This document shows, piece by piece, positions 35,458 to 43,988 of a DNA stretch of 61,651 nucleotides. Each line of letters opens with the position of its first letter. Positions within the stretch are counted from its first letter, which is position 1. Under the pieces are notes generated by a model. It worked only from the letters and a program-made list of their open reading frames with translations, ran no database searches and was not told where the DNA came from. Source of the DNA: Clostridia bacterium (GTDB lineage Bacteria; Bacillota; Clostridia; Christensenellales; CAG-138); NCBI GenBank assembly GCA_017538255.1, contig JAFYJD010000003.1, positions 1 to 61,651 on the forward strand, in the 5' to 3' direction. The position numbers were made by a program, and so were the translations under genes.

Positions 35458-35886
35458 TCAGGGCTTTGCCGGAATAAGACCGAGCGATTCCGCGCTCGAC
35501 GCGGCGTTGAAGCCGGGTCGGCTTGCGGCAGAGAGTTCATCGATGCGGTCCTGGGTCTGTTCGATCTGCTTGTTTATGCGGTTGATATCGGATTGGATGC
35601 CCGCATTGTACGCGAAACGGCGCACCGCGAAGAAAGCGACCGCCGCGACGGCTGCAAAGCAGAGTACCGCAACAAGTTTAGGAAAAAACTTGCTTTGGCG
35701 AATGAAGCGGGGCAGGGAGAAACGCTGCCGCTCAGGCTTTTGATGCTGCTCTTCGGCGGGCTTTTGCGCGGGTCTCGCGCTGCGCCTCGCGGGATCGACG
35801 CTGTACGCCAGCGAGCCGTCGCTCGCGATGCGGGTATAGTATATCTCCGCGCCGGTTTCTCTTTTGATCGAAGTTTCCCTTGCCAT
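35458..35886 (-). CDS. ftsL: cell division protein FtsL
   Basis: A 142-residue bitopic protein with a cytoplasmic tail of about 68 residues, one membrane helix (about 70-90, LVAVLCFAAVAAVAFFAV) and a short coiled coil (SDINRINKQIEQTQDRIDEL) outside. FtsL is recognised mainly by position, between rsmH and the transpeptidase gene, and by this topology, since its sequence is poorly conserved. It is expected to pair with FtsQ/DivIB and DivIC. The Tyr-rich N-terminus (AEIYYTRIASDG) is not typical of the family. Confidence 0.85.
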   Translation of the reverse strand: MARETSIKRETGAEIYYTRIASDGSLAYSVDPARRSARPAQKPAEEQHQKPERQRFSLPRFIRQSKFFPKLVAVLCFAAVAAVAFFAVRRFAYNAGIQSDINRINKQIEQTQDRIDELSAASRPGFNAASSAESLGLIPAKP

Positions 35887-35919
35887 TGTATTCTTCCCCC
35901 TGTAAATTATGAGCAGCGT

Positions 35920-36864
35920 TTATATCTTTATCGCGGCGCGGAGTTTGGCGCTTCGCGCGCGAGGGTTTGATTTGGTTTCTTCTTCGCCCGCGACGACGGG
36001 CTTATTTGTTATGATCTCGATCTCCCGTTTTTTGCCGCAGACGCATATCGGCGCTTCCGGCGGGCAGGTGCAGGGATCGCGAAGCGATCTGAAAACGTTT
36101 TTGACGATCCGATCTTCGAGCGAATGGAAGGTGATGATCGCGATTATGCCGCCCGGTTTTAAAAACATAACGGCGTTACGTACCGCTTTTTCCAGTTCGT
36201 CGAGTTCGCCGTTGACCTCTATGCGGATCGCCTGGAAGGTGCGCTTTGCGGGGTGCTGCGCCTCTCGCTTTGCAAAGCCGGGCATCGCGCGCTTGATGAT
36301 ATCGGAGAGCGCCGAGGTGGTTGCGATCGGCTTTATCGCCCTTTCGCGCACTATCGAGCCTGCTATGCGCGCTGCGAAGCGTTCCTCGCCGTAATCGCGG
36401 ATGATCTCATAAAGACGTTTTTCGGGGTAGGTGTTTACGACTTCGTATGCGTCAAGCGTTTGCGAGCGATCCATACGCATATCGAGCCGTGCGTCCATAC
36501 TGTACGAAAAGCCGCGCTCCGCTTCGTCGAGTTGGTGTGAACTGACGCCGAGATCGAGCAGTACACCGTCCGCTCCGCTTACCCCGAAGGGGGCGAGCAG
36601 ATCCCGCATATGAAAAAAGTTGCCGTGTACTGCAGTGAATGCGGGATAGTCGGCAAGCCGTTTTCCGGCTTCTTGTATTGCGTCGCTGTCGCGGTCGATT
36701 CCGAAGTGTTTGCTGCCGGCGGGCAGACGTTTTAATATGCCTTCGCTGTGTCCGCCACCGCCGAGCGTTCCGTCGATAAAGATTCCGCCGCGCTCGGGCT
36801 TCAGGATATCGAGCGCTTCATCGAGCATTATCGGGACGTGGTAGGAACTTGCTTGTCCGCTCAC
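35920..36864 (-). CDS. rsmH: 16S rRNA (cytosine1402-N4)-methyltransferase
   Basis: Methylates N4 of C1402 in 16S rRNA. The 314-residue protein has the family start (YHVPIMLDEAL), the SAM-binding loop FIDGTLGGGGHSEGIL, GVLLDLGVSSHQLDEAERGFSY near 110, and PAKRTFQAIRIEVN near 225. The C-terminus carries a short cysteine pair region (CTCPPEAPICVCG). It overlaps mraZ by four bases, so the two are coupled. Second gene of the dcw operon. Confidence 0.98.
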   Translation of the reverse strand: MSGQASSYHVPIMLDEALDILKPERGGIFIDGTLGGGGHSEGILKRLPAGSKHFGIDRDSDAIQEAGKRLADYPAFTAVHGNFFHMRDLLAPFGVSGADGVLLDLGVSSHQLDEAERGFSYSMDARLDMRMDRSQTLDAYEVVNTYPEKRLYEIIRDYGEERFAARIAGSIVRERAIKPIATTSALSDIIKRAMPGFAKREAQHPAKRTFQAIRIEVNGELDELEKAVRNAVMFLKPGGIIAIITFHSLEDRIVKNVFRSLRDPCTCPPEAPICVCGKKREIEIITNKPVVAGEEETKSNPRARSAKLRAAIKI

Positions 36865-37325
36865 TTTAAACCGCCCTGTCTGCTTTTGTCGGCAAGCGCT
36901 ATCATATCCTTGTTGAACGCGCTGAGATCGTATTTATCGCAGGCCTGCCTGTACAGTTCGGGATCCCAGATCTCAATGCGGTTGCTCATGCCGGAAAGAA
37001 ATACCTCGCCGTTGATCTGCGCATATTTAAGAAGTTTCTGCGGTATCAGTACGCGACCCTGCTTGTCCGGCGTGAGTTCCTCGGCGTTCGGAAGGATGAA
37101 GCGCATCGCCTTGATGAAGGTCGTATCCGTGGGGTGGAGGTTGTCCATCTCGCGGGTGATGTCGAGAAATCTCTCGCGGCTCATCAACTGCAAAAAGTGT
37201 TCTTCTTCGCTGGAACCGAAACCGTAGAGGATGATGATGTGATCGGTAAGGTCGGCGCGCCATTTAACGGGTATAACAAGACGACCCTTGGAGTCAAGGG
37301 TGTTGGTTGAACCGCCCATCAACAT
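36861..37325 (-). CDS. mraZ: transcriptional regulator MraZ
   Basis: DNA-binding regulator of the division cluster, 154 residues, with two AbrB-like halves: STNTLDSKGRLVIPVKWR near the N-terminus and ELTPDKQGRVLIPQKLLKYA near residue 80. It forms rings that bind repeated boxes upstream of its own gene. A GTG nine bases upstream is in frame, but AAAGGCGG is well placed for the ATG at 37325. It is the first gene of the operon, with four box-like repeats across its promoter. Confidence 0.97.
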   Translation of the reverse strand: MLMGGSTNTLDSKGRLVIPVKWRADLTDHIIILYGFGSSEEEHFLQLMSRERFLDITREMDNLHPTDTTFIKAMRFILPNAEELTPDKQGRVLIPQKLLKYAQINGEVFLSGMSNRIEIWDPELYRQACDKYDLSAFNKDMIALADKSRQGGLK

Positions 37326-37353
37326 AAACGCCACCGCCTTTCATAGAGTCTTA

Positions 37354-37370
37354 TTTCCCACTTCGTGGGA
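37354..37370 (-). promoter_or_regulatory. small hairpin in the mraZ leader
   Basis: Perfect 7-bp stem with a 3-base loop, TTCCCAC-GAA-GTGGGAA on the minus strand, between the mraZ promoter and the ribosome site. It also contains a GAAGTGG unit identical to the MraZ boxes, so it may be a further binding site or an RNA hairpin. Confidence 0.45.
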
Positions 37371-37381
37371 AGTCATACCCT

Positions 37382-37426
37382 ATTATACCACTTCTCTCCC
37401 CACTTCGCAACACTTTCTACCACTTT
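37382..37426 (-). promoter_or_regulatory. mraZ promoter overlapped by four MraZ boxes
   Basis: Minus-strand TTGCGA (37405-37410), a 17-base spacer and perfect TATAAT (37382-37387). Across them lie four boxes: AAAGTGG (37420-37426), AAAGTGT (37410-37416), GAAGTGG (37400-37406) and GAAGTGG (37388-37394). The first three are spaced exactly ten bases apart and the last by twelve. The AAAGTG(T/G)-N3 pattern matches the MraZ boxes described in mycoplasmas. Boxes over both promoter elements imply autorepression. An A/T-only tract at 37428-37455 may be an UP element. Confidence 0.8.
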
Positions 37427-37463
37427 AATGAAAAAATTTTTTAATTTTTTTTATAAACGGCGC

Positions 37464-37492
37464 TTGCCAACCTCCGGAAATACTGATATGCT
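37464..37492 (+). promoter_or_regulatory. promoter of maf
   Basis: TTGCCA (37464-37469), a 17-base spacer and TATGCT (37487-37492), facing away from the mraZ promoter. The leader to maf is about 120 bases and contains a small CCGC/GCGG hairpin. Confidence 0.5.
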
Positions 37493-37615
37493 TGTGCTGT
37501 GTACCACATAAAGGGCGGTTTTGCCGCGAAAAAGCGGCGCAAAAACCACAAAGGAGGCATTTTGCGGTGGGAAGCGCGCCCAAAAAGGGCAAAGTTTGGG
37601 AACGGGAGAAACGCT

Positions 37616-38224
37616 ATGAAACTTATACTTGCAAGTTCGTCGCAGCGTCGAAGGGAATTATTGACGATGTGCGGCTACGATTATTCGATAGAGGTCAGTC
37701 TTGCGGACGAAAATACGGACGAAAAGGATCCCTCGCGCTATGTTTCGCTTCTTGCGGAAAGAAAGGCGCGGGAGGTCTGCGCTCGGCTCGGCTTGCGTGA
37801 TACCGTGGTGCTTGGAGCGGATACGGTCGTTTATTATGCGGGAGAAATAATCGGCAAGCCTCGCGATGAAGCGGATGCAAAGCGCATCCTCACGCTACTC
37901 TCGGGCAATACGCATACGGTCTACACGGGCGTTGCCGTCGTTTCGGAGCGCTCGTGCAAGGTTAGGTGCGATACGACGCGAGTTACCTTCGCGGAACTTT
38001 CCGAAGAAGAGATCGACGCTTATGTCGCATCGGGCGAGCCTATGGACAAGGCGGGCGCCTACGGCATACAGGGCTCGTTCGGGATGTTCGTCAAAGAGAT
38101 ATGCGGCAACTACTTTACGGTCATCGGTCTGCCGCTACCGACGGCGTACAGGATGCTCAAAAACGCGGGCGTGCTTCCGCGCGACTTTGAAAAGATCGGC
38201 GGATCGGCGCATAATATGCAATAA
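37616..38224 (+). CDS. maf: Maf-family nucleoside triphosphate pyrophosphatase
   Basis: House-cleaning pyrophosphatase acting on dTTP, UTP or modified nucleotides. The 202-residue protein has the start MKLILASSSQRRRELL, the phosphate-site stretch VLGADTVVYYAGEIIGKP near 68 and MDKAGAYGIQGSFG near 145. The ATG at 37616 gives the canonical start. An in-frame TTG farther upstream (near 37564) follows AAAGGAGG and could extend it. It is followed by an MreB-like gene, as maf is in the maf-mreB regions of Bacillus and relatives. Confidence 0.95.
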   Translation: MKLILASSSQRRRELLTMCGYDYSIEVSLADENTDEKDPSRYVSLLAERKAREVCARLGLRDTVVLGADTVVYYAGEIIGKPRDEADAKRILTLLSGNTHTVYTGVAVVSERSCKVRCDTTRVTFAELSEEEIDAYVASGEPMDKAGAYGIQGSFGMFVKEICGNYFTVIGLPLPTAYRMLKNAGVLPRDFEKIGGSAHNMQ

Positions 38225-38303
38225 TAATAGAAGAAACTCCGATTTGCGTAAAACATTACCGCACCTCCGAATACGCTGTAAAAACAGTATTGGGGGGTGT
38301 TTT

Positions 38304-39296
38304 ATGTTTATAAGGACGATCGCGGCGGACATCGGCTCTGTCAACACCCGCCTCTTGACGAAGGAGGGGCTCTTTACAAAACGAACGCTGTGCGCCGTTG
38401 ACTTAAAGACGGGCGCGAATATTGCAGCGATCGGCGCGGCGGGGGTTTCGGGAGGGAATGAGGCAAGTCCGATAAAACGCGGCGCGGCGGCGAACACGGA
38501 ACTGCTCGCCGCATTCCTTTCGCGCATTAACAGGGATATAACGGGGCGCAGGAGCGCCGCGCGAACGGAACTGGTGATCGCGCTCGCGCAGTCGATGAGC
38601 GCGGGCAAAAAACTCGCCTTTTTGAAAGCGGCGCAGACGGCCGGCTTTCGCAGATGCGATATTGCGGATGCGTCGCTGATGTGCGCGATCGGCGCGGGCA
38701 TCGATGTTTTTTCGGACAGGGCGGCGCTCGTGGCGGATATAGGCGCAAAAACCGTAAAGTGCGCCGCCGTCGCAAACGGCGGCGTCATATTTGAGAGCGC
38801 GGCGGAGTTTGGGAGCGACCGTGTGGACGAAGCAATACGGGCGCATTTCAGGGATTCCTGCGGCGTTATCATAGGCAGGCGCACGGCGGAGTTTATCAAG
38901 ATCGATCCCGGCGCGGGCGGCTTTACGGTGGACGGCCGCTCGGTCAAGGACGGGCTTCCGAGGACGGTCAAAGCGGAAAAAAGCAAAGTTGAGGCCTGCG
39001 TGTTATCGGGGCTTCTTGAAACCGTGCGTTTTATCGCGGACAGCGTGCGCGCGCTTTCGGCGGAAGCAGCGGCGGATATTATGGATACGGGCATAACGCT
39101 CGTCGGCGGCGGTGCTATGACGCGGGGGCTCGCGGGGCTGATTTCGGAAGAAACGGGCGTGAAGACGCGCGTCGCGGAAGACGCGGAAAACGCTCTGGCA
39201 CGCGGTCTGAAAAGAGCCGTTTTTTCGGAGGGTGGCCGCCTTTTGGGGCTGTTTGAACGAACGGGCGGCTATATCGATACGAAAAGCGCGAGATAA
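38304..39296 (+). CDS. divergent MreB-like actin-fold protein
   Basis: A 330-residue protein of the MreB/actin ATPase fold. Matches to MreB motifs in order: phosphate-1 AADIGSVNTRLL near residue 8, AIGAGI near 128, phosphate-2 VADIGAKTVKCAAV near 142 (canonical VDIGGGTTEIAVI), DEAI near 170, IIGRRTAEFIKI near 184, and the adenosine motif ITLVGGGAMTRGLAGLI near 272. The GGGT of phosphate-2 is GAKT-like here, and the acidic EEP before AIGAG is DAS. The nucleotide site is therefore altered, and ATP hydrolysis may be lost. No mreC or mreD follows. GGGGGG precedes the ATG. Confidence 0.8.
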   Translation: MFIRTIAADIGSVNTRLLTKEGLFTKRTLCAVDLKTGANIAAIGAAGVSGGNEASPIKRGAAANTELLAAFLSRINRDITGRRSAARTELVIALAQSMSAGKKLAFLKAAQTAGFRRCDIADASLMCAIGAGIDVFSDRAALVADIGAKTVKCAAVANGGVIFESAAEFGSDRVDEAIRAHFRDSCGVIIGRRTAEFIKIDPGAGGFTVDGRSVKDGLPRTVKAEKSKVEACVLSGLLETVRFIADSVRALSAEAAADIMDTGITLVGGGAMTRGLAGLISEETGVKTRVAEDAENALARGLKRAVFSEGGRLLGLFERTGGYIDTKSAR

Positions 39297-39332
39297 AGGG
39301 CGTTGGGGCTTTTTTTCTTCGTGGAATCGTGG

Positions 39333-39338
39333 TATAAT
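39333..39338 (+). promoter_or_regulatory. -10 element of the def-to-rpe operon promoter
   Basis: TATAAT with TGG before it (extended -10), 64 bases upstream of the def start. No clear -35 is seen at the right distance. Confidence 0.5.
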
Positions 39339-39402
39339 TATCGTTGGCGATTTATGTAATAGGAAGATTCGCCGACAAGAAGCGTTCCATCGGAGAAAAA
39401 CA

Positions 39403-39906
39403 ATGGCGATAAGAAACATTTTTAAGGATGACGTGGCCTGCCTCTACAAGACAGCGAGACCGGTCGAGGCGTTCGACGCAAAACTTCATAAACTGCTTGA
39501 CGATATGGCGGAAACCATGTACGCGGCGGAGGGCGTCGGACTTGCCGCGCCTCAGGTCGGCATACTCCGCAGGGTGTTCGTTATGGATTGCGGCGGCGGC
39601 CTGATCGAAGCGATAAACCCCGAGATAATCGCGACTTCGGGAGAACAGGGCGATATGGAAGGCTGCCTTTCCTTCCCGAACCGCTCGGGTTACGTTGTGC
39701 GCCCGAACAGGGTCGTGTTCCGTGCTTTTGACCGCGTAGGCGATCTGTACGAATACGAGGTGGAGGGGCTTGAAGCAAGGTGCGTTATGCACGAAAACGA
39801 TCATCTCGACGGGCACGTCTACCTTGAAAAAGCGACCGAGCCCCCCGAGGGCTTTGAACAGCGGACTGAAGAAGATGAGAATGCCGAGGACGGTGAGGAA
39901 GAATGA
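39403..39906 (+). CDS. def: peptide deformylase
   Basis: Removes the formyl group from the N-terminal methionine of new proteins. The 167-residue metalloenzyme has all three motifs: GVGLAAPQVG near 43, EGCLSFP near 86 and HENDHLDG near 128. The usual QHExDHLxG begins MHE here. An acidic C-terminal extension (EDENAEDGEEE) is present. A longer upstream frame exists, but GGAG before ATG at 39403 gives the standard start. It overlaps fmt by four bases; the two act in the same formyl-methionine cycle. Confidence 0.97.
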   Translation: MAIRNIFKDDVACLYKTARPVEAFDAKLHKLLDDMAETMYAAEGVGLAAPQVGILRRVFVMDCGGGLIEAINPEIIATSGEQGDMEGCLSFPNRSGYVVRPNRVVFRAFDRVGDLYEYEVEGLEARCVMHENDHLDGHVYLEKATEPPEGFEQRTEEDENAEDGEEE

Positions 39907-40880
39907 AGATCGCGTTTCTCGGCACGCCCGAGTTTGCGGTGCCGTCGCTTAAAATGTTGATAGAAAACGGACATGAGATCCGCGTCTTTACCCAGCCCGA
40001 CCGACCGAAGGGCAGGGGGAAGGCGCTTCAAATGCCGCCCGTAAAGGAGTTCGCGCTCGAAAACGGACTCGAGGTCATGCAGTTTGAACGCATCAGGAGC
40101 GCGGAGGGCGCGGCTGCGCTGAACGCTTTTGCACCGGACCTGATGGTTACTGCGGCGTTTGGACAGATACTCTCACAAGAAAACCTCGACGCGCCGAAGT
40201 ACGGCTGCATAAACGTTCACGGAAGCATACTGCCTAAATACCGCGGCGCTTCGCCGATACAGACCGCGATAATCTGCGGCGAGCGTGTTACGGGTATAAC
40301 CACTATGATGACCGATATCGGAATGGATACGGGCGATATCCTTATGACGCGCGAAACGGAGATCGGCGACGCCGAAACCTACGGCGAACTCTACTTAAGA
40401 CTCGCGCTTATAGGCGCGGAACTTTTGAAGGATACGATCGCGGCGCTTGAAAACGGCACGCTCACGCGCACAAAACAGGACGACGAACTTGCAACGCGCT
40501 GCAAAACGATCAAAAAAAGCGACGCATTCATTGATTTTTCGCTTCCGACTAAGCGCATACACGACCTCGTTCGCGGGATGAACCCATCGCCCTGCGCCCA
40601 CGCGCTTTTGAACGGCGAGAGCGTGAAGATACATAAAACAAGGCCGATCGGCGAAACGGACGAGCTGTATCTTGAAGCGAAAAACACTCTCGAAACGGCA
40701 AGATGCGGCGAATGCGTCGTCGCGTCATCAAAACTCGGACTTGCCGTAAAAACCGGCGACGGCGTGATCGAGATCGTCGAGATCCAGTTCCCGAACGCCA
40801 AACGAATGGAAGCAAGATCGGCGCTCAACGGCAAAAAACTACTGGGCGAAATGTTTTATATCAACGAGGAACGATGTTAA
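39903..40880 (+). CDS. fmt: methionyl-tRNA formyltransferase
   Basis: Formylates initiator Met-tRNA using 10-formyltetrahydrofolate. The 325-residue protein has the start MKIAFLGTPEFAVPSL, the catalytic region NVHGSILPKYRGASPIQTAI near 105, and TDIGMDTGDIL near 140. The C-terminal tRNA-binding domain (about 205-310) is complete. The end overlaps the rsmB start by seven bases, so translation is probably coupled. Confidence 0.98.
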   Translation: MKIAFLGTPEFAVPSLKMLIENGHEIRVFTQPDRPKGRGKALQMPPVKEFALENGLEVMQFERIRSAEGAAALNAFAPDLMVTAAFGQILSQENLDAPKYGCINVHGSILPKYRGASPIQTAIICGERVTGITTMMTDIGMDTGDILMTRETEIGDAETYGELYLRLALIGAELLKDTIAALENGTLTRTKQDDELATRCKTIKKSDAFIDFSLPTKRIHDLVRGMNPSPCAHALLNGESVKIHKTRPIGETDELYLEAKNTLETARCGECVVASSKLGLAVKTGDGVIEIVEIQFPNAKRMEARSALNGKKLLGEMFYINEERC

Positions 40881-42169
40881 GGCTTGCTTACGATGTTCTG
40901 AATAATGTGATTAAGAACGGCGCGTATGCCGAACTCGCCCTCAAAAACGCGCTTTGCGGTGAGGACAGGGAAACGGCGAGGAGCGTAACGCGGCTCGTCT
41001 ATACGACGCTTGAAAACCTGTCGTACCTCGACTATATCATCGACGCTTACAAAAAGGGCAGACTCCACGGAAGCGTTCGCAATATTCTGCGCCTTTCGCT
41101 CGCGCGGCTCATCTTTGACGGCGTGCCCGACTACGCCGCGGTAAACGGCGGCGCGGAACTGGCCCGCAATATCGGCAAGGGCGAACTGGCGGGTTACGTA
41201 AACGGCGTTTTGCGGCGCATCGCGCGCGATCTTGCAAACGGCAGGTGCGTTGAACTACCGAAAGACACCGTTAAAAGCCTTTCGATACGCTGCAATATGC
41301 CCGCGTTTATGGTGGAGGAATACCTTAACGAATATGGAGAGGAGTTTACGCGCGCTATGCTGACTGCGCGAATACGAGACCTGTGCGTGCGTGCCCAGTA
41401 CCCGTACACGAGCGAAGAACTGGAAAAAGAACTTCTTAAAGAGGGCATACCCACGGTGCGGGGCGAATACGACGAAAATGCGCTGAGGCTCGTCGGAGGC
41501 GCGAATATCGCGGAGACGGATGCGTTTTTGAGCGGCCGAATGACCGTGCAAAGCGAGGGCGCGATGCTTGCCTGCCGTGCGCTAAGGCTGACTGACGGTA
41601 TGCGCGTGCTCGACACCTGCGCCGCGCCGGGAGGCAAAACGGCGTATATCTCGAGCCTTATGCACGCCACGGGCAGCATAACGGCGTTTGAGGTTCATCC
41701 GCACCGAACGGAACTGATACGCCAAACGCTCGCAAGGCTCAACGTCAAAAACTGCCGAATCGAAACGCGGGACGCGTCGCTGCCATATGATGAGGGCAAG
41801 TTCGACGCGGTGCTGTGCGACGTGCCCTGCTCTGGGCTCGGAGGCGCAAAACCCGATGCGTCGATATCAAAGACCGACGCGGACATAATCGAACTTTCAG
41901 GCATACAACAAAGGATACTGCTTTGCGCGGCGGACAGCGTAAGACCGGGGGGCGCGCTCGTTTACTCGACCTGCACCGTATCAAAACGCGAAAACGCCGA
42001 CAATATCCGCGCCTTCCTCGAAAAACGCGGGGATTTTGAACTTGACGACATATCCGGCCTTGTAAAGGGCAGGGTCGTCGGCGAGGGGCCGGGTATCGGG
42101 ATATTTCCGAACGTCCACGGGATGGACGGCTTCTATATCGCAAGGCTGATACGAAAGAAAAACAGATAA
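40874..42169 (+). CDS. rsmB: 16S rRNA (cytosine967-C5)-methyltransferase
   Basis: Methylates C5 of C967 in 16S rRNA. The 431-residue protein has an N-terminal NusB-like RNA-binding domain (about 1-125) and a methyltransferase domain with LDTCAAPGGKTAYI near 250, the two catalytic cysteines in DVPCSGLGG near 318 and YSTCTVSKREN near 370, and a C-terminal HGMDGFYIARL. The ATG at 40874 lies inside the last codons of fmt. The operon order def-fmt-rsmB-rlmN is standard for Firmicutes. Confidence 0.97.
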   Translation: MLRLAYDVLNNVIKNGAYAELALKNALCGEDRETARSVTRLVYTTLENLSYLDYIIDAYKKGRLHGSVRNILRLSLARLIFDGVPDYAAVNGGAELARNIGKGELAGYVNGVLRRIARDLANGRCVELPKDTVKSLSIRCNMPAFMVEEYLNEYGEEFTRAMLTARIRDLCVRAQYPYTSEELEKELLKEGIPTVRGEYDENALRLVGGANIAETDAFLSGRMTVQSEGAMLACRALRLTDGMRVLDTCAAPGGKTAYISSLMHATGSITAFEVHPHRTELIRQTLARLNVKNCRIETRDASLPYDEGKFDAVLCDVPCSGLGGAKPDASISKTDADIIELSGIQQRILLCAADSVRPGGALVYSTCTVSKRENADNIRAFLEKRGDFELDDISGLVKGRVVGEGPGIGIFPNVHGMDGFYIARLIRKKNR

Positions 42170-42189
42170 AACCCACAAAAAAGGTATCT

Positions 42190-43260
42190 ATGACGGAACT
42201 TGCATCGATAACCAAAGCCGAACTTGAAGAACTGCTCTCGGAGTGGGGTGAGCCGCGTTTTCGCGCGGGGCAGATACTCGAATGGCTCAATAAGGGCGCG
42301 CGGCCCGACGAAATGCTCAATATCCCAAAAGCGCTGAGAGAAAAACTCGGCGCGCTTCCCTACGGCGGCGCGCGGCTGATCGAGGTTTTGCACTCAAAAA
42401 AAGACGACACCGCCAAGATGCTCGTTGAACTTGAGGATGGAAACATCGTCGAGTGCGTTTTGATGCGCTATTCCTACGGCAATACGCTGTGCATATCGAC
42501 GCAGGCGGGGTGCAGGATGGGATGCGCGTTCTGTGCGTCGACCCTCAACGGCAAGGCGCGCGACCTGACGGCGGGCGAGATGCTTTCCGAGGTGCTTGAG
42601 GCGGAGCGAAACTTCGCCCGCGGCGAGGATAAAAAACGCACCGTTACGAACATCGTTTTGATGGGAAGCGGCGAGCCGCTCGACAATTACGTTAACACGG
42701 TCGGCTTTTTGAACAGGGTAACGGCGCAGGATGGGCTTCGGATAAGCCCGCGCAACATCTCGCTTTCCACCTGCGGCATCGTGCCGAAGATCTACTCTCT
42801 TATTGACGACGCGCCGCATATCACGCTCTGCATATCGCTTCACGCCACGAACGACGAGATACGCGACAGGCTGATGCCGATAAACAAGGCGTACAGGATG
42901 GACGAGCTCCTGCCCGCCGCGAAGCATTACGCCGAGGCGACGGGGCGCAGGGTCATATTTGAATACGCGCTTGTGGACGGGCTTAATTCGTCAAAGGATT
43001 GCGCTAAAGAACTTGCCGCAAAACTTCGCGGTTTCAACTGCCATATAAACCTCATTCCGCTCAATTCGGTCAAGGAACGCGAATTGAACGGCGTATCGAG
43101 GGCATATGCGCGCACTTTTGCCGAGTGGCTGAACGCTTTCGGCCTTTCCGCAACGGTGCGCCGCGAACTCGGAACGGATATAGAGGGCGCCTGCGGGCAA
43201 CTTCGCAACAAGCGAAGCGCCAAAGCACAAGCCCATCAAGATAACGGAGAAAACGAATGA
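42190..43260 (+). CDS. rlmN: dual-specificity 23S rRNA/tRNA adenine-C2 methyltransferase
   Basis: Radical SAM enzyme that methylates C2 of A2503 in 23S rRNA and A37 in some tRNAs. The 356-residue protein has the [4Fe-4S] motif GCRMGCAFCAST near 105 (CxxxCxxC), GSGEPLDNY near 160 and the second catalytic cysteine near the C-terminus (IEGACGQL). The C-terminal tail is Lys/Gln-rich. It overlaps the phosphatase gene by four bases. Confidence 0.97.
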   Translation: MTELASITKAELEELLSEWGEPRFRAGQILEWLNKGARPDEMLNIPKALREKLGALPYGGARLIEVLHSKKDDTAKMLVELEDGNIVECVLMRYSYGNTLCISTQAGCRMGCAFCASTLNGKARDLTAGEMLSEVLEAERNFARGEDKKRTVTNIVLMGSGEPLDNYVNTVGFLNRVTAQDGLRISPRNISLSTCGIVPKIYSLIDDAPHITLCISLHATNDEIRDRLMPINKAYRMDELLPAAKHYAEATGRRVIFEYALVDGLNSSKDCAKELAAKLRGFNCHINLIPLNSVKERELNGVSRAYARTFAEWLNAFGLSATVRRELGTDIEGACGQLRNKRSAKAQAHQDNGENE

Positions 43261-43988
43261 TCTACGCTTACAGAACAGAAATCGGGCGAAGAAAGACCAA
43301 TCAGGATTATTTCTTCACACCCGAAGAAAACGACCACCCCGTCGTCATCGTTGCCGACGGTATGGGCGGGCACCGCGCAGGCAACGTCGCAAGCCTTGTA
43401 GCGGTGGATTCGATACATGAATACATCGAATCGAGCGATATAAAGCGCCCGCTGATACTGCTGCAGCATGCCGTGAACTACGCCAATCAGCGAATCTTCG
43501 ACATCGCTTCCGGGGATGACGACTGTATGGGAATGGGCACGACTGCGGTCATCGCGTATTGCGAGGCGGAAAAGTTCACCTTCGCAAACGTCGGAGACAG
43601 CAGACTGTATCTGTTTGACGGCGATCAGCTGCGCCAGTTAACGCGCGACCATTCGCTCGTTGAGGAACTCGTGCAGGCGGGGGTCATCACGCGAAGCCAG
43701 GCGGCGATCCATCCTCAGCGAAACATCCTCACGCGCGCCGTCGGCACTTCGCAGTACGTTAAGGCCGACACCGGCACCATACGCTGGACGACGGGCGACA
43801 TACTTTTGCTCTGCAGCGACGGGCTCCACGGCAGCGTTTCAAAAGAGGATATGGAGATTATCCTCAAAGAGCACGACGACCTTTTGGAAGCCTGCGATAT
43901 CCTGACCGAGACCGCGTTTGAAAACGGCTCGTCGGACAATATCACGGTCGTACTGGTCAAGAACACGGAGGTGTGCTATGATCGGTAA
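43257..43988 (+). CDS. stp: PP2C-type protein serine/threonine phosphatase
   Basis: Removes phosphate from targets of the neighbouring kinase PrkC. The 243-residue cytoplasmic protein has the metal-binding motifs of PP2C: RKTNQDYFF near 12, VVIVADGMGGHRAGNVAS near 29, FANVGDSRLYL near 108, LCSDGLHG near 183 and SDNITVVLV near 226. It overlaps both rlmN (four bases) and prkC (eleven bases), so the phosphatase and kinase are made together. Confidence 0.97.
   Translation: MIYAYRTEIGRRKTNQDYFFTPEENDHPVVIVADGMGGHRAGNVASLVAVDSIHEYIESSDIKRPLILLQHAVNYANQRIFDIASGDDDCMGMGTTAVIAYCEAEKFTFANVGDSRLYLFDGDQLRQLTRDHSLVEELVQAGVITRSQAAIHPQRNILTRAVGTSQYVKADTGTIRWTTGDILLLCSDGLHGSVSKEDMEIILKEHDDLLEACDILTETAFENGSSDNITVVLVKNTEVCYDR

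Noticed and set aside
34585..35970. Open frame of 461 codons on plus, across the PBP, ftsL and rsmH genes
   Set aside because: It crosses three well-supported minus-strand genes and has no recognisable protein features.
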